The position numbers were made by a program, and so were the translations under genes. This document shows, in pieces, positions 52,586 to 62,800 of a DNA stretch of 64,000 nucleotides (position 1 is the stretch's first letter; the number at the start of each line of letters is the position of its first letter). The notes under the pieces were generated by a model that saw nothing but the letters and a program-made list of their open reading frames with translations, ran no database searches and was not told where the DNA came from. The DNA comes from an uncultured Dysgonomonas sp. (GTDB lineage Bacteria; Bacteroidota; Bacteroidia; Bacteroidales; Dysgonomonadaceae), in contig USOX01000001.1 in assembly GCA_900556485.1 (NCBI GenBank), forward strand, positions 248,001 through 312,000, in the 5' to 3' direction.

Positions 52586-53962
52586 ATGAATTTACCTGCC
52601 GATTTTATAGAAAAAACAAAGCCTTTGCTAGGAAAAGACTGGGATGATTTTGTGGAAGCTTTGAATGATGAATCTCCCACAAGCATACGTTTGAATAAAA
52701 GAAAAACCAATAGTACGGATTTGAAAAATGGCGTCCAATGGTGCGATACAGGCTTTTATTTAGATAAAAGGCCTCAATTTACCTTCGATCCGCTTTTTCA
52801 TGCAGGTAGTTATTATGTGCAAGAAGCATCATCCATGTTTATAGAGCAGGTTATAAGACAATATGGTGAGGGTAATCTCCGTATTTTAGACCTTTGTGCA
52901 GCACCGGGTGGAAAATCTACATTGATAGCTAGTCTGATAGATGAAGATAGTTTACTTGTATCTAATGAAGTCATTCGTTCGCGAGCAAATATCCTTTCAG
53001 AAAATATGGCTAAATGGGGGCGCTCGAATGTAGTTGTAACGAATAATGATCCTTCCGAATTCGGCAAAGCGAAGGGTTTCTTTGATATTATTTTGGTAGA
53101 TGCTCCTTGTTCGGGCGAAGGTATGTTCCGAAAGGATGCAGGAGCTATTACAGAATGGTCTTTGGATAATGTAAAACTATGCAAAGAACGTCAGCAGCGC
53201 ATATTAGCTGATATATGGCCGGCTCTAAAAAGTGATGGCATATTAGTTTACAGTACATGTACTTACAATCTGGAAGAGAATGAGAGGAATGTAGAATGGA
53301 TTCGTAATGAGCTGGGTGCTGAAGTTTTACCTGTAGAAATAAAAGAAGACTGGAATATAACACCATCTTTTATTGAGAATGTATCTGCATATAGATTCTT
53401 TCCTCACAAAACTAAAGGCGAAGGATTCTTTTGTGCTGTTTTAAGAAAAACATCCGACGAAGAGGCTTACAGAACAAATAAAAAAGCAAAGAATAAAGAG
53501 AAGAAAGCAAAAAAAGAATTATCATCTGATTATAAACAATATTTGCAAATACCCGATAGTTTTACTTTTTATTCTAAAAACGATAATTGGTATGCAATAT
53601 CATCTGCATTGTACGAAGATATTCAAATGCTCCAATCCTCTTTAATTATTATATCAGAAGGTATATTTATAGGCGAATTCAAGGGTAAAGATTTTATTCC
53701 GAGCCAGCCTTTAGCATTGAGTAATAATCTGAACAAAGAAGCTTTTGAAATATGTGAGGTGGACTGGCTCACTGCAATAACTTACCTCCGAAAAGAGGCT
53801 TTAGTTCTGGAAAACCAGCCTAAAGGGTATATTTTGTTAACTTACAGAAATATACCTCTTGGTTTTGTGAAAAATATAGGAAACAGGGCCAATAACTTAT
53901 ATCCTCAGGAATGGCGCATCCGTTCGGCAAATGTTCCGAATGAAGAAATAACGGTTTTATGA
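52586..53962 (+). CDS. rRNA m5C methyltransferase, NOL1/NOP2/Sun (RsmF-like)
   Basis: 458 residues. Methylates cytosine C5 of 16S rRNA. Residues 1-300 carry the core: GSYYVQEASSMFIEQVI, ILDLCAAPGGKSTLIAS (SAM), ILVDAPCSGEGMFRKD (one catalytic-pair Cys) and LVYSTCTYNLEENE (second Cys). C-terminal 150 residues form the RNA-binding tail of RsmF-like enzymes, with a basic linker KKAKNKEKKAKKELSS. Normal length. Its stop touches that of the convergent lipoprotein gene. Confidence 0.92.
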   Translation: MNLPADFIEKTKPLLGKDWDDFVEALNDESPTSIRLNKRKTNSTDLKNGVQWCDTGFYLDKRPQFTFDPLFHAGSYYVQEASSMFIEQVIRQYGEGNLRILDLCAAPGGKSTLIASLIDEDSLLVSNEVIRSRANILSENMAKWGRSNVVVTNNDPSEFGKAKGFFDIILVDAPCSGEGMFRKDAGAITEWSLDNVKLCKERQQRILADIWPALKSDGILVYSTCTYNLEENERNVEWIRNELGAEVLPVEIKEDWNITPSFIENVSAYRFFPHKTKGEGFFCAVLRKTSDEEAYRTNKKAKNKEKKAKKELSSDYKQYLQIPDSFTFYSKNDNWYAISSALYEDIQMLQSSLIIISEGIFIGEFKGKDFIPSQPLALSNNLNKEAFEICEVDWLTAITYLRKEALVLENQPKGYILLTYRNIPLGFVKNIGNRANNLYPQEWRIRSANVPNEEITVL

Positions 53963-54991
53963 TTATTTAGATTTTAAAGTCTTTGCCACTTTTTTAATTT
54001 GCTCAAATATATCACTTCTATTATTAAAAGACATTCCCGAAAAAGATATTGTAGCTTTGTTATCTCCGACTACTAATACATATATTTGGGCAGGTTTATC
54101 GACATAGTTTGCATCGAATGAAGCCTCGTAGCCTCTCATATTATTTATTTCAATCTCTTTTCTATCTATTTCGGATGTGATAATAACGCCTGATTGGGCG
54201 TAACGGGGAAGCATATCCTCCACCAGCTCCACTTTCTTTTCGTATGTTACAGCAGGTAATGGCATGATCATTATCTGATCTAAATAAAGGTCGGATAGAG
54301 GATCACCTTTCCCGTCAATTGTATAATAAAAGACAGAGGACATATGCCTGTTAAATTTAAACTTTGTTTTTGATAGATCAATGGCGAAGTTAGATAAAGC
54401 ATCGTAATCTACTTTAGCGGATTTATCTACATATATCGTTTGCAGAGCATCTACAATCTGTTGTTTCGACTTATTATCGCTTCGGATCAAAGCACAGGCT
54501 ATCATTACACTAAAGTCGTCATCGCCAAAAAGCATTACTATCTGATCGAGATTAGGTACATTATCGGCTCCATAGATGATAAATGCATCATAATCGCCAA
54601 GCTTAAATTCCTTTTGGTAATACGGGGTGAGTCCATGTTGTTGTTGAGCATTTTCGAAAGCCTGTAATACCTCAGGTCTTTTCTCATAATAACTCATGCC
54701 AAAAGATTCGACAAAATGGATATAATTATCATCGCTTTTCTGAAGGCGTATCATTTCTGGAAAAAGTGTAAATCCTTCGGGTTTTGATACAAATATATGA
54801 GTTCCCGGAAGCTGTATTTGTCCGTTATCTTTTTTTACTTCAACTTTATCGGGAATATTTAAAGCTTGATTCTCCTTCGTCTCAGTCTTTTCGGTTGCTA
54901 TAACTTCTTGCTGTTTCTTCTTGTTATTGCAGCTGTTTAATGTGATCACTGATATGAGAATGAGTATTATAAGCTCCTTTGTATAGTTCAT
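53963..54991 (-). CDS. Lipoprotein of unknown function
   Basis: 342 residues. MNYTKELIILILISVITLNSC is a lipoprotein signal peptide (lipobox LNSC, Cys21; then NNKKKQQ). A charged, disordered linker (residues 25-60) precedes a folded part beginning GTHIFVSKPEGFTLFPEMIRLQ, with repeated alpha/beta elements and YGADNVPNLDQIVMLFG, SVFYYTIDGKGDPLSDL, GYEASFDANYVDKPAQIYVLVVGD. I recognise no family or catalytic motif. Envelope location is expected. Monocistronic between rsmF (convergent) and prfA (divergent). Confidence 0.75.
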   Translation of the reverse strand: MNYTKELIILILISVITLNSCNNKKKQQEVIATEKTETKENQALNIPDKVEVKKDNGQIQLPGTHIFVSKPEGFTLFPEMIRLQKSDDNYIHFVESFGMSYYEKRPEVLQAFENAQQQHGLTPYYQKEFKLGDYDAFIIYGADNVPNLDQIVMLFGDDDFSVMIACALIRSDNKSKQQIVDALQTIYVDKSAKVDYDALSNFAIDLSKTKFKFNRHMSSVFYYTIDGKGDPLSDLYLDQIMIMPLPAVTYEKKVELVEDMLPRYAQSGVIITSEIDRKEIEINNMRGYEASFDANYVDKPAQIYVLVVGDNKATISFSGMSFNNRSDIFEQIKKVAKTLKSK

Positions 54992-55118
54992 TATTATAAG
55001 AGTTTCTTTTAATTATGCGAAATTAAGTAATTTCATTCAATATAAGCCCTACTGAATTATCTATATTGAGAATAGTGATCTTGAGTACAAGAAAAAGACA
55101 CTTCAGAAAAATATAAAA

Positions 55119-55142
55119 AAGTGTGTCATTTGTGTCATTTTT
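55119..55142. repeat. TGTCAC-type tandem motif, diverged copy 5
   Basis: AAGTGTGTCATTTGTGTCATTTTT: GTGTCATTT repeated twice at 9-base spacing, the same layout as the other copies but with TCAT instead of TCAC. It lies in the lipoprotein-prfA spacer (250 bases, otherwise AT-rich). Confidence 0.35.
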
Positions 55143-55203
55143 AATGTATCATTTTCTTTTATTAATGAATATTATTTTTTATCACTAATAACCTAAAAAG
55201 CCT

Positions 55204-55211
55204 TACCTTTG
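55204..55211 (+). promoter_or_regulatory. -7 box before prfA
   Basis: TACCTTTG, 30 bases before the ATG at 55242; it also overlaps the GTG (55209) of a longer frame, which argues against that longer start. Confidence 0.6.
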
Positions 55212-55241
55212 TGGCGAATTTTAAAAGAGGAACAAACAATT

Positions 55242-56327
55242 ATGAGCCAACAATCTTTATTAGAAAAACTTGATGCTTTGGTCATCCGTTTCGAAGAAAT
55301 CGGCAAGCTAATTACCGACCCTTCCGTTATCGCTGACATGAAGCGTTATGTGAAGTTGAATAAAGAATATCGTGATTTGGAGAAAATCAGTATTGCACGT
55401 AATGAGTATAATCAATTACTAAATACTGTGGATGAGGCAAAGAATATCCTTGAAACAGAAAACGATGTTGAGTTACGCGAAATAGCAAAAGAGGAGCTTG
55501 ATATAGCAAACGACCGTTTACCAGAACTGGAAGAAGAAATAAAGATACTACTTGTACCTGCCGATCCACAGGATAGTAAAGATGCTATTGTAGAAATCAG
55601 AGGCGGAACAGGAGGAGATGAAGCTGCAATTTTTGCAGGAGACCTTTATCGTATGTATACAAAATATTGCGAGCTGAAAGGGTGGAAGACAGAAGTAACC
55701 AGTCTTACAGAAGGTACATCAGGGGGATATAAAGAAATCATTTTTACAGTTACAGGAGAAGGCGTTTACGGAATTTTAAAATATGAATCGGGGGTACATC
55801 GTGTACAACGTGTTCCTGCTACGGAAACACAGGGACGTGTTCATACATCGGCGGCAACAGTTGCTGTTCTTCCCGAAGCAGAGGAAGTAGATGTGGAAAT
55901 AAATCCTGCTGATATTGAGATGCAGACAGCCAGATCGAGTGGCGCCGGGGGGCAAAATGTGAATAAGGTGGAAACTAAAGTACAATTGACACATAAGCCA
56001 TCAGGAATAGTTGTTGTATGTCAGCAAGCCCGTTCGCAGTTGGCTAACAGGGAGTTGGCTATGCAGATGTTGAGGACTAAGCTTTATGATATAGAACTTT
56101 CTAAATATCAGGAAGAGATAGCTTCGAAACGAAAAACAATGGTTTCTACCGGAGACCGTTCGGCTAAGATCAGAACATATAACTATCCTCAAGGACGCGT
56201 AACTGATCATCGTATCAACTTGACATTGTATAATCTACAGGATATAGTAAACGGTGAAATTCAGCCGATATTAGATCAGTTGATAATAGCAGAGAATGCA
56301 GAGCGTCTGAAAGAAAGTGAACTTTAA
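55242..56327 (+). CDS. prfA: Peptide chain release factor 1
   Basis: RF1 reads UAA/UAG and hydrolyses peptidyl-tRNA. 361 residues from [20 protein letters not shown]. The GGQ motif is [14 protein letters not shown]. The codon-recognition tripeptide region [16 protein letters not shown] has PAT (RF1; RF2 has SPF), so this is RF1 rather than RF2. [22 protein letters not shown] is canonical. The start at 55242 is chosen over an upstream GTG that overlaps the promoter box. pyrF follows at 25 bases. Confidence 0.96.
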   Translation: MSQQSLLEKLDALVIRFEEIGKLITDPSVIADMKRYVKLNKEYRDLEKISIARNEYNQLLNTVDEAKNILETENDVELREIAKEELDIANDRLPELEEEIKILLVPADPQDSKDAIVEIRGGTGGDEAAIFAGDLYRMYTKYCELKGWKTEVTSLTEGTSGGYKEIIFTVTGEGVYGILKYESGVHRVQRVPATETQGRVHTSAATVAVLPEAEEVDVEINPADIEMQTARSSGAGGQNVNKVETKVQLTHKPSGIVVVCQQARSQLANRELAMQMLRTKLYDIELSKYQEEIASKRKTMVSTGDRSAKIRTYNYPQGRVTDHRINLTLYNLQDIVNGEIQPILDQLIIAENAERLKESEL

Positions 56328-56352
56328 CTAACACTAAAACAATATTCGGAAC

Positions 56353-57183
56353 ATGACAAAACAAGACTTATTCAATAATATCAAAAAGAAGAAATCTTTC
56401 CTCTGTGTCGGATTAGACACTGATATTAAAAAGATTCCTTCACACTTATTGGAAGAAGAAGATCCTATTTATGCCTTTAATAAGGCTATTGTAGATGCTA
56501 CTGCAAAATATTGTGTTGCGTATAAGCCTAATGCAGCATTTTATGAAAGTTTGGGGGTAGAAGGGATAATCTCGATGGAAAAAACCATTGAATATATCCG
56601 CACTAAATATCCAGACCAATTTATCATTTTGGATGCTAAGCGTGGCGATATAGGAAATACTTCTGAAATGTATGCAACTTCTGCTTTCGAGCACTTAAAA
56701 GCAAATGCTGTGACAGTGGCTCCATATATGGGTGAAGACAGTGTGAAGCCATTTATAAAATATCCTAAAAAATGGGTTATCTTATTGGCTCTGACTTCTA
56801 ATAAAGGTTCTCAGGATTTTCAATTAACTGAGGATAAGAATGGGGAGCGCCTTTTTGAAAAAGTATTGAGGAAATCTCAGGAATGGGCTACAGACGAGCA
56901 GTTGATGTATGTTGTAGGTGCAACTCAAGGTGAAATGTTTGCAGATATCCGTAAAATAGCCCCGAACCACTTTTTATTAGTTCCTGGTATAGGAGCTCAG
57001 GGAGGTAGCTTGGAAGAGGTCGTAAAATACGGAATGAACTCAGAATGTGGTTTATTAGTGAACTCTTCGCGCTCTATTATATATGCAGATAATTCACGCG
57101 AATTTGGTTATGCCGCTGCTGCAGAAGCCAAAAAACTGCAAGAGGAAATGGCAGGATATTTAGAGAAACCGATAGGTGAATAA
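56353..57183 (+). CDS. pyrF: Orotidine 5'-phosphate decarboxylase
   Basis: Last step of UMP synthesis. 276 residues, the longer type-2 OMP decarboxylase. [14 protein letters not shown] at the N-terminus, [16 protein letters not shown], and the catalytic [19 protein letters not shown] (DxKxxD), followed by [15 protein letters not shown], and [17 protein letters not shown] for phosphate. Intact. Pair prfA-pyrF is common in Bacteroidales and is likely an operon. Confidence 0.96.
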   Translation: MTKQDLFNNIKKKKSFLCVGLDTDIKKIPSHLLEEEDPIYAFNKAIVDATAKYCVAYKPNAAFYESLGVEGIISMEKTIEYIRTKYPDQFIILDAKRGDIGNTSEMYATSAFEHLKANAVTVAPYMGEDSVKPFIKYPKKWVILLALTSNKGSQDFQLTEDKNGERLFEKVLRKSQEWATDEQLMYVVGATQGEMFADIRKIAPNHFLLVPGIGAQGGSLEEVVKYGMNSECGLLVNSSRSIIYADNSREFGYAAAAEAKKLQEEMAGYLEKPIGE

Positions 57184-57255
57184 AAAAATTATTTAGTAGC
57201 TAATAATAGATAGTGTTAATTTTTTATTATAGATAAGAATATTAATATATTTTAC

Positions 57256-57263
57256 TATCTTTA
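57256..57263 (+). promoter_or_regulatory. Near-consensus -7 box before membrane protein
   Basis: TATCTTTA, one mismatch to TAnnTTTG, 49 bases before the ATG at 57313. Confidence 0.35.
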
Positions 57264-57312
57264 CCTGCGAGATATAAATATTTTAAACTTTTTAACAAAC
57301 TAACACACTATT

Positions 57313-57771
57313 ATGTTTTACGGAATCTTACTTATCGTAATGGGACTTTTAGCGTCCCCGTCACTTCTTTTATCAAAAAAACCAAATGCTAAAGAAATGC
57401 TAGACAAGCTAGTTCCTTATCAAGGATGGGCTGGAGTTGTATTCTGTATTTGGGGTGTTTGGGGTATTATCTCTAGTATTTTAAGCCTTGGTATGCTGTC
57501 TTATGGCTTATGGGGTATTATTTACTGGGTAACATTGCTAGCTGTTTCTGTAGTATCGGCATTGCTTGGATTTATTTTAGGTTATTCATTAATCGTAAAA
57601 TATGCTTTGAGCAAAAATGAAGCTGCAAGAGAAAAAGGTGAACAAGTATTAGAAAAAATCCGTCCTATGCAAGGAAAGATTGGTCTTCTAGGAATCATCC
57701 TTGGAGCATGGTTAATCATCTGTTCATTTCTTTATGCTGCTGCAGTAGCAGTAACAGTAGCTACAGCATAA
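57313..57771 (+). CDS. Small four-TM membrane protein with internal duplication
   Basis: 152 residues. Four hydrophobic segments at about 1-20, 38-60, 68-97 and 122-148. The loop PNAKEMLDKLVPYQGWAGVVFCIWGVW is repeated, diverged, as EKGEQVLEKIRPMQGKIGLLGIILGAW, suggesting a tandem-duplicated two-helix unit. No known family by eye. Monocistronic with a near-consensus promoter and a strong terminator, which suggests good expression. Confidence 0.7.
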   Translation: MFYGILLIVMGLLASPSLLLSKKPNAKEMLDKLVPYQGWAGVVFCIWGVWGIISSILSLGMLSYGLWGIIYWVTLLAVSVVSALLGFILGYSLIVKYALSKNEAAREKGEQVLEKIRPMQGKIGLLGIILGAWLIICSFLYAAAVAVTVATA

Positions 57772-57792
57772 AAGAACTGTAAAAGCATAAAA

Positions 57793-57836
57793 AGAGAGCG
57801 AAAATTCTGTTATATGGATTTTCGCTCTTTTTCTTT
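57793..57836 (+). terminator. Terminator after four-TM protein
   Basis: GAGCGAAAAT (57796-57805) pairs with ATTTTCGCTC (57818-57827), followed by a T-rich tail. Confidence 0.9.
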
Positions 57837-57915
57837 TATTAAATATGATTCTGTTAAACTTTTTATCATAGACTGACGTTTTATCTTAATATAAACTTTT
57901 AAAAACAATTCAACA

Positions 57916-58251
57916 ATGGGAAAATTTGAGATTTCAAAAAGAAAGAATGATGAGTTTCAATTCAATCTAAAAGCAAGTAATGGTCAGGTGATACTTAGCA
58001 GTGAAGGATATACTACAAAAGAAAACTGTAAGAACGGAATAGAATCAGTTAGGAAAAATAGTCAGGTTGATGCACGCTTCGACAAGTTGGAGGCTAAGAA
58101 TGGCAAACCTTACTTCAATCTAAAAGCAACCAATGGGCAGATCATTGGTACAAGTGAAATGTATGAGAGTGTTGCTAGTCGCGATAATGGTATCGAATCT
58201 GTTAAGAAAAATGCTCTTGATGCAGAGATAGTAGATCTTACTGTTGCATAA
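57916..58251 (+). CDS. DUF1508/YegP family protein
   Basis: 111 residues, two tandem DUF1508 repeats: FEISKRKNDEFQFNLKASNGQVIL...GYTTKENCKNGIESVRKN and FDKLEAKNGKPYFNLKATNGQIIG...YESVASRDNGIESVKKN. Cytosolic small beta-alpha protein of the YegP family; function unknown. The two repeats align block for block, a normal length for the family. Confidence 0.92.
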   Translation: MGKFEISKRKNDEFQFNLKASNGQVILSSEGYTTKENCKNGIESVRKNSQVDARFDKLEAKNGKPYFNLKATNGQIIGTSEMYESVASRDNGIESVKKNALDAEIVDLTVA

Positions 58252-58282
58252 ATATTGGTTTGCAAAACAAAACTTAATAATA

Positions 58283-58316
58283 ATTGCGGTAACAGCTGAA
58301 AGGCTGTTACCGCAAT
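58283..58316. terminator. Inverted repeat, likely bidirectional terminator
   Basis: ATTGCGGTAACAG (58283-58295) pairs perfectly with CTGTTACCGCAAT (58304-58316) over 13 bp, 8-nt loop. It lies between convergent genes (YegP-like and gltD). No strong T-run on either side. Confidence 0.65.
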
Positions 58317-58344
58317 ACATTTATATAAAATAAACAAAGAAGAT

Positions 58345-59769
58345 TTATATTCTGAGGAAGTCATCAATATGTTGTGCGGTTTTTCGTCCGGAGGCGATGC
58401 TTGTCACAACTAAAGATTGTCCGCTAACACAGTCACCTGCACCAAACACTTTTGCCACATTGGTAGCTCTGCTTTCATCCGTTGCAATATTATGACGAAT
58501 ATTGTCAGTCTTTATATCCAGCTCTTTTAATAATCCTTCCTGAATAGGATGAACAAAACCTAATGCCAAAAATACAAGATCAATTTTTAAGACTTCTGGC
58601 TCTCTAACTTCTTTCATGATGTGTTTTCCTGTTTCATCTTGTTCCCAAACAACTTCTACCAGCTCAACATCAGTCAACTTACCATCTTCTCCTATAAAGC
58701 GTTTTGTATTTAGAGACCATCGGCGCTCACAGCCTTCGAGGTGTGAGGAGGATGTTTTAAGAACAACAGGAAATGGTATCGGCCAAGGATTATCTATATC
58801 TTCCAATTTTGGTGGTTTAGGCAATATTTCTATCTGAAGAATATTCGCTGCTCCTTGACGATTAGCAGTACCAATACAATCGGAACCAGTATCGCCACCC
58901 CCAATAACAAGTACATTTTTTCCTTTGGCATCTATTATCTGATCGCTTGGAATATCTTCTTTTGCAACCAAACGATTTTGAATGGTAAGATACTCCATTG
59001 CATAATATACACCTTTGAGTTCTCGTCCTTCTATTGGTAAGTTACGGGGAACCTGAGAGCCGATAGCTACACAAACAGCATCATATTCTTTTAAGATATC
59101 TTTTCCTTTTATATCCTTGCCTATTTCTGTATTGGCTACAAACTTCACACCTTCAGCTTCCATCAATTTCAACCGACGGTCGATAATATTCTTATTCAGT
59201 TTGAAATCAGGTATACCAAATCGAAGTAAGCCTCCAATGCGCGGATTCTTCTCAAATACTGTTACATCATGCCCTTTCTGATTCAGTTGATTTGCTACGG
59301 CAAGTCCCGAAGGACCAGAGCCAATTACCGCAACCTTTTTTCCAGTACGATGGGTTGGTACTTTAGGTTGTATAAAGCCCTCACTGAAAGCATGCTCCAA
59401 GGCAGATGCTTCATTCTCTCTGATTGTGACAGGTGCACGATGAATAGATAAAACACATGATTTTTCGCAAGGAGCAGGACAAATACGTCCTGTGAATTCG
59501 GGGAAATCATTTGTTTGCATCAATACTTCTGCTGCCAATTTCCAGTTTCCTTTATATATATATTCCTGCCACTCAGGCATCTTATTACCTAACGGGCATC
59601 CCCAGTGACAAAAAGGAATGCCACAATCCATGCAGCGGGAAGCTTGTTCACGTCTGTCTTCTGTATTTAGGGTTTGCTCAACTTCACCAAAATCGAGGAT
59701 ACGTTCCTGAATCGGACGATATCCCGCGTCTTTTCGTTTTACTGTTAAAAATGCTTTTGGATTTCCCAT
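58345..59769 (-). CDS. gltD: Glutamate synthase (NADPH) small subunit
   Basis: 474 residues. Supplies electrons from NAD(P)H to GltB. N-terminal Fe-S ligands CMDCGIPFCHWGCPLGNKMPEW, and CPAPCEKSC; FAD-binding VIGSGPSGLAVANQL; NADPH-binding VIGGGDTGSDCIGTA; C-terminal GAGDCVSGQSLVVTSIASGR. Normal length, located 97 bases downstream of gltB on the same strand, so co-transcribed. Confidence 0.96.
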   Translation of the reverse strand: MGNPKAFLTVKRKDAGYRPIQERILDFGEVEQTLNTEDRREQASRCMDCGIPFCHWGCPLGNKMPEWQEYIYKGNWKLAAEVLMQTNDFPEFTGRICPAPCEKSCVLSIHRAPVTIRENEASALEHAFSEGFIQPKVPTHRTGKKVAVIGSGPSGLAVANQLNQKGHDVTVFEKNPRIGGLLRFGIPDFKLNKNIIDRRLKLMEAEGVKFVANTEIGKDIKGKDILKEYDAVCVAIGSQVPRNLPIEGRELKGVYYAMEYLTIQNRLVAKEDIPSDQIIDAKGKNVLVIGGGDTGSDCIGTANRQGAANILQIEILPKPPKLEDIDNPWPIPFPVVLKTSSSHLEGCERRWSLNTKRFIGEDGKLTDVELVEVVWEQDETGKHIMKEVREPEVLKIDLVFLALGFVHPIQEGLLKELDIKTDNIRHNIATDESRATNVAKVFGAGDCVSGQSLVVTSIASGRKTAQHIDDFLRI

Positions 59770-59866
59770 ATTGTTAATATGCTAATTTTCTAATATGCCG
59801 ATATTTCAATGAAACTTCGATTCCATCCATTTGCTCATTGGCAAATCGGCACATTAGCACATTGTT

Positions 59867-62800
59867 TTAATAATCAAACTCTACCTGAGCTATTTTCTTT
59901 TTAATAGCTTCCAGTTTTTCATCTTGTAATACTTTCTTATATTCGATAGGAGTGACCTTCATAAATTTGTCTACTTGGGTATTCCAATTATCCAGAATAT
60001 ATTTTGCCAGAGGACTATTTGTATAATTATAATGGTTTGTTATTAGTTGACGAAGCTCACGGCTATCGTAAGTGTCTTCTATCAAGGTTAACTCTACCAT
60101 TTGCATATTACAATAATAGTCAAAATCTCCATCCACATTATATACATAAGCGACTCCACCACTCATTCCGGCAGCAAAGTTCCGTCCGGTTTTTCCTAAT
60201 ACAACGGTGCGACCTCCTGTCATATATTCGCAGCAGTGATCTCCTGCACCTTCTACTACAGCAGTTGCACCACTATTGCGGACACAGAAGCGTTCACCCA
60301 CTTTGCCGTTTATATAAATCTCACCAGCAGTTGCTCCATAAAGTAAAGTATTGCCGGCTATAATATTATCTTCCGGTTTGAATGTTGATACAGCTGGTGG
60401 AACAATAACTATTTTACCACCAGAAAGACCTTTTCCAACATAGTCATTAGCATCCCCTTCCAAACGGAATGTTACACCATGAGCGAGAAATGCACCAAAG
60501 CTTTGTCCGGCAGCACCCTGAAAAGTACAACGGATAGTATCTTCGGGCAATCCGGCATTTCCATATTTCTTAGCTATTTCTCCGGAAAGCATAGCACCTA
60601 CAGTGCGATCTGTATTTCTGATTATTCGGGTTATTTCTACCGGCATGGCTTTGTCTATAGCTAAGCGGGATGTTTCAATTAATTTCCGGTCAAGTACATC
60701 ATCTAGTTTATGCTCCTGATTTTTTATACGATGGATAGCATTTTCTTTGGCTTCTGCAGGGAAGTAAATCAAACGAGATAAATCCATCTTCTTTATTTTC
60801 TCATTAGATTCACTCTTCGCATATTTCAGCAGATCGGCACGTCCTACAATTTCATCAAGAGACTTCACTCCTAAAGCAGCTAAATGCTCACGCACTTCTT
60901 CTGCTAAGAAATTGAAGTAATTAACCAGATATTCACTTCTTCCTATAAATTTCTTTCTTAGCTCTTCATTTTGGGTAGCAACTCCTACCGGACAAGTGTT
61001 CAAGTGACATTTACGCATCATTATACAGCCTAACACAATCAATGCACTGGTAGCGAAACCAAATTCTTCGGCTCCGAGCATAGCTGCAACAATAATATCA
61101 TGTCCTGTTTTTAGCTGTCCATCTGTTTGCAGGTAGACTTGTCCTCGAAGGTTATTAAGCACTAAAGTCTGCTGCACTTCGGCTAAACCAATCTCCAAAG
61201 GAAGACCTGCATGCTTGATAGAACTGGCAGGACTTGCTCCTGTTCCACCTTCGCATCCACTGATTACTATACGGTCGGCTTTTGCTTTTGCCACTCCGGC
61301 AGCTACTGTCCCCACGCCGCTCTCTGATACAAGCTTTACACTTATCTGAGCAATTGGATTCACACTCTTGAGATCGAATATCAATTGAGCTAAATCCTCT
61401 ATCGAATAGATATCGTGATGTGGAGGTGGCGATATTAACGAGATACCTGGTATAGAGTGTCGGGTTTTAGCAATAATCTGATCTACTTTAAATCCTGGAA
61501 GCTGACCTCCTTCTCCGGGTTTTGCACCCTGAGCTATTTTTATTTGAAGTTCATCGGCGTTTACCAGATATTCGGTAGTAACTCCAAAACGTCCTGAAGC
61601 AACCTGCTTAATAGAAGACCGTGCATTTGTAGCAAATCGTTCAGGTAATTCACCCCCTTCTCCAGTATTACTTTTTCCACCTATTGCATTCATTGCAACA
61701 GCCATTGCTTCGTGAGCTTCACGACTTATAGAACCGAAAGACATTGCACCTGTAACAAAGCGTTTTGTTATTGCTGATGCTGGTTCTACTTCCGAAATAT
61801 CAATGGGTTTCTTTGATAGTTCGAAATCGAGAAAATCACGCAAGAAAATCTTTTCAGGTTTCTTGTCAATCGACTCTGTATACTCTCTGAACTTCTTATA
61901 ACTACCCAAACGTGTAGACATTTGAAGTTTCATTATCGTTTCCGGATTCCATGCATGGTATTCGCCATTACGTCTCCATGCATAAATACCTTGGCTGACA
62001 AGTGAGGGGTCAATAAAATCATCTTCGAATGCCTCATAATAGGCTTCTAATGTATCACTGGCTATATCGCTCAGATCAATACCTTCAATCTTAGATGTTG
62101 TTCCGCTGAAATATTTATCGATAACAGCAGAACTTATGCCTATAGCCTCAAATATTTGTGCTCCAAGATAGCTCTTCAATGTTGAAATTCCCATCTTAGA
62201 CATAGTCTTCAACAAGCCTTTATTGATAGATTTTACATAGTTTTTCATTGCAGTATAGAAGTCGAGATGGATATCTCCTTTTTTCACAAGGTCTTCTATT
62301 ACAGCTAATGCCAGATAAGGGTTTACTGCATTGGCTCCATATCCGAACAATAATGCAAAGTGCATTACTTCGCGAGGTTCGGCAGACTCCACAACTATAT
62401 CTATCTGCATACGTTTGCGCCGTTCTATCAAATAATGATGAACAGCCGAAACAGCAAGTAAAGATGGTATAGCTACATTTTCCGGGTTTACGCCTCTGTC
62501 ACTTAGTATTATATAGTTATTTCCATTATCTACAGCCTTTTCTGCGATTTTACATAGATTATCTATTGCTTTTTCCAAACCAGTGGCGCCTTGTTTCGGA
62601 TCGAACAGCATCGGAAGGACTTCACATTTAAATCCTTTATATTGCAAATGGATAAGTAAGTCTAATTCCCTATTAGACAAGAAAGGATTTGATAAGCCTA
62701 CCATTTTAGTATGCTCTGGCATCGGCTCCAATATATTCTTATGTAATGAGCCTATATATCCGGCCAAAGACATTACCAATTCTTCGCGAATAGGATCGAT

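Noticed and set aside
60004..60363. 119-codon plus-strand frame opposite gltB
   Set aside because: Antisense shadow of the conserved C-terminal region of GltB.
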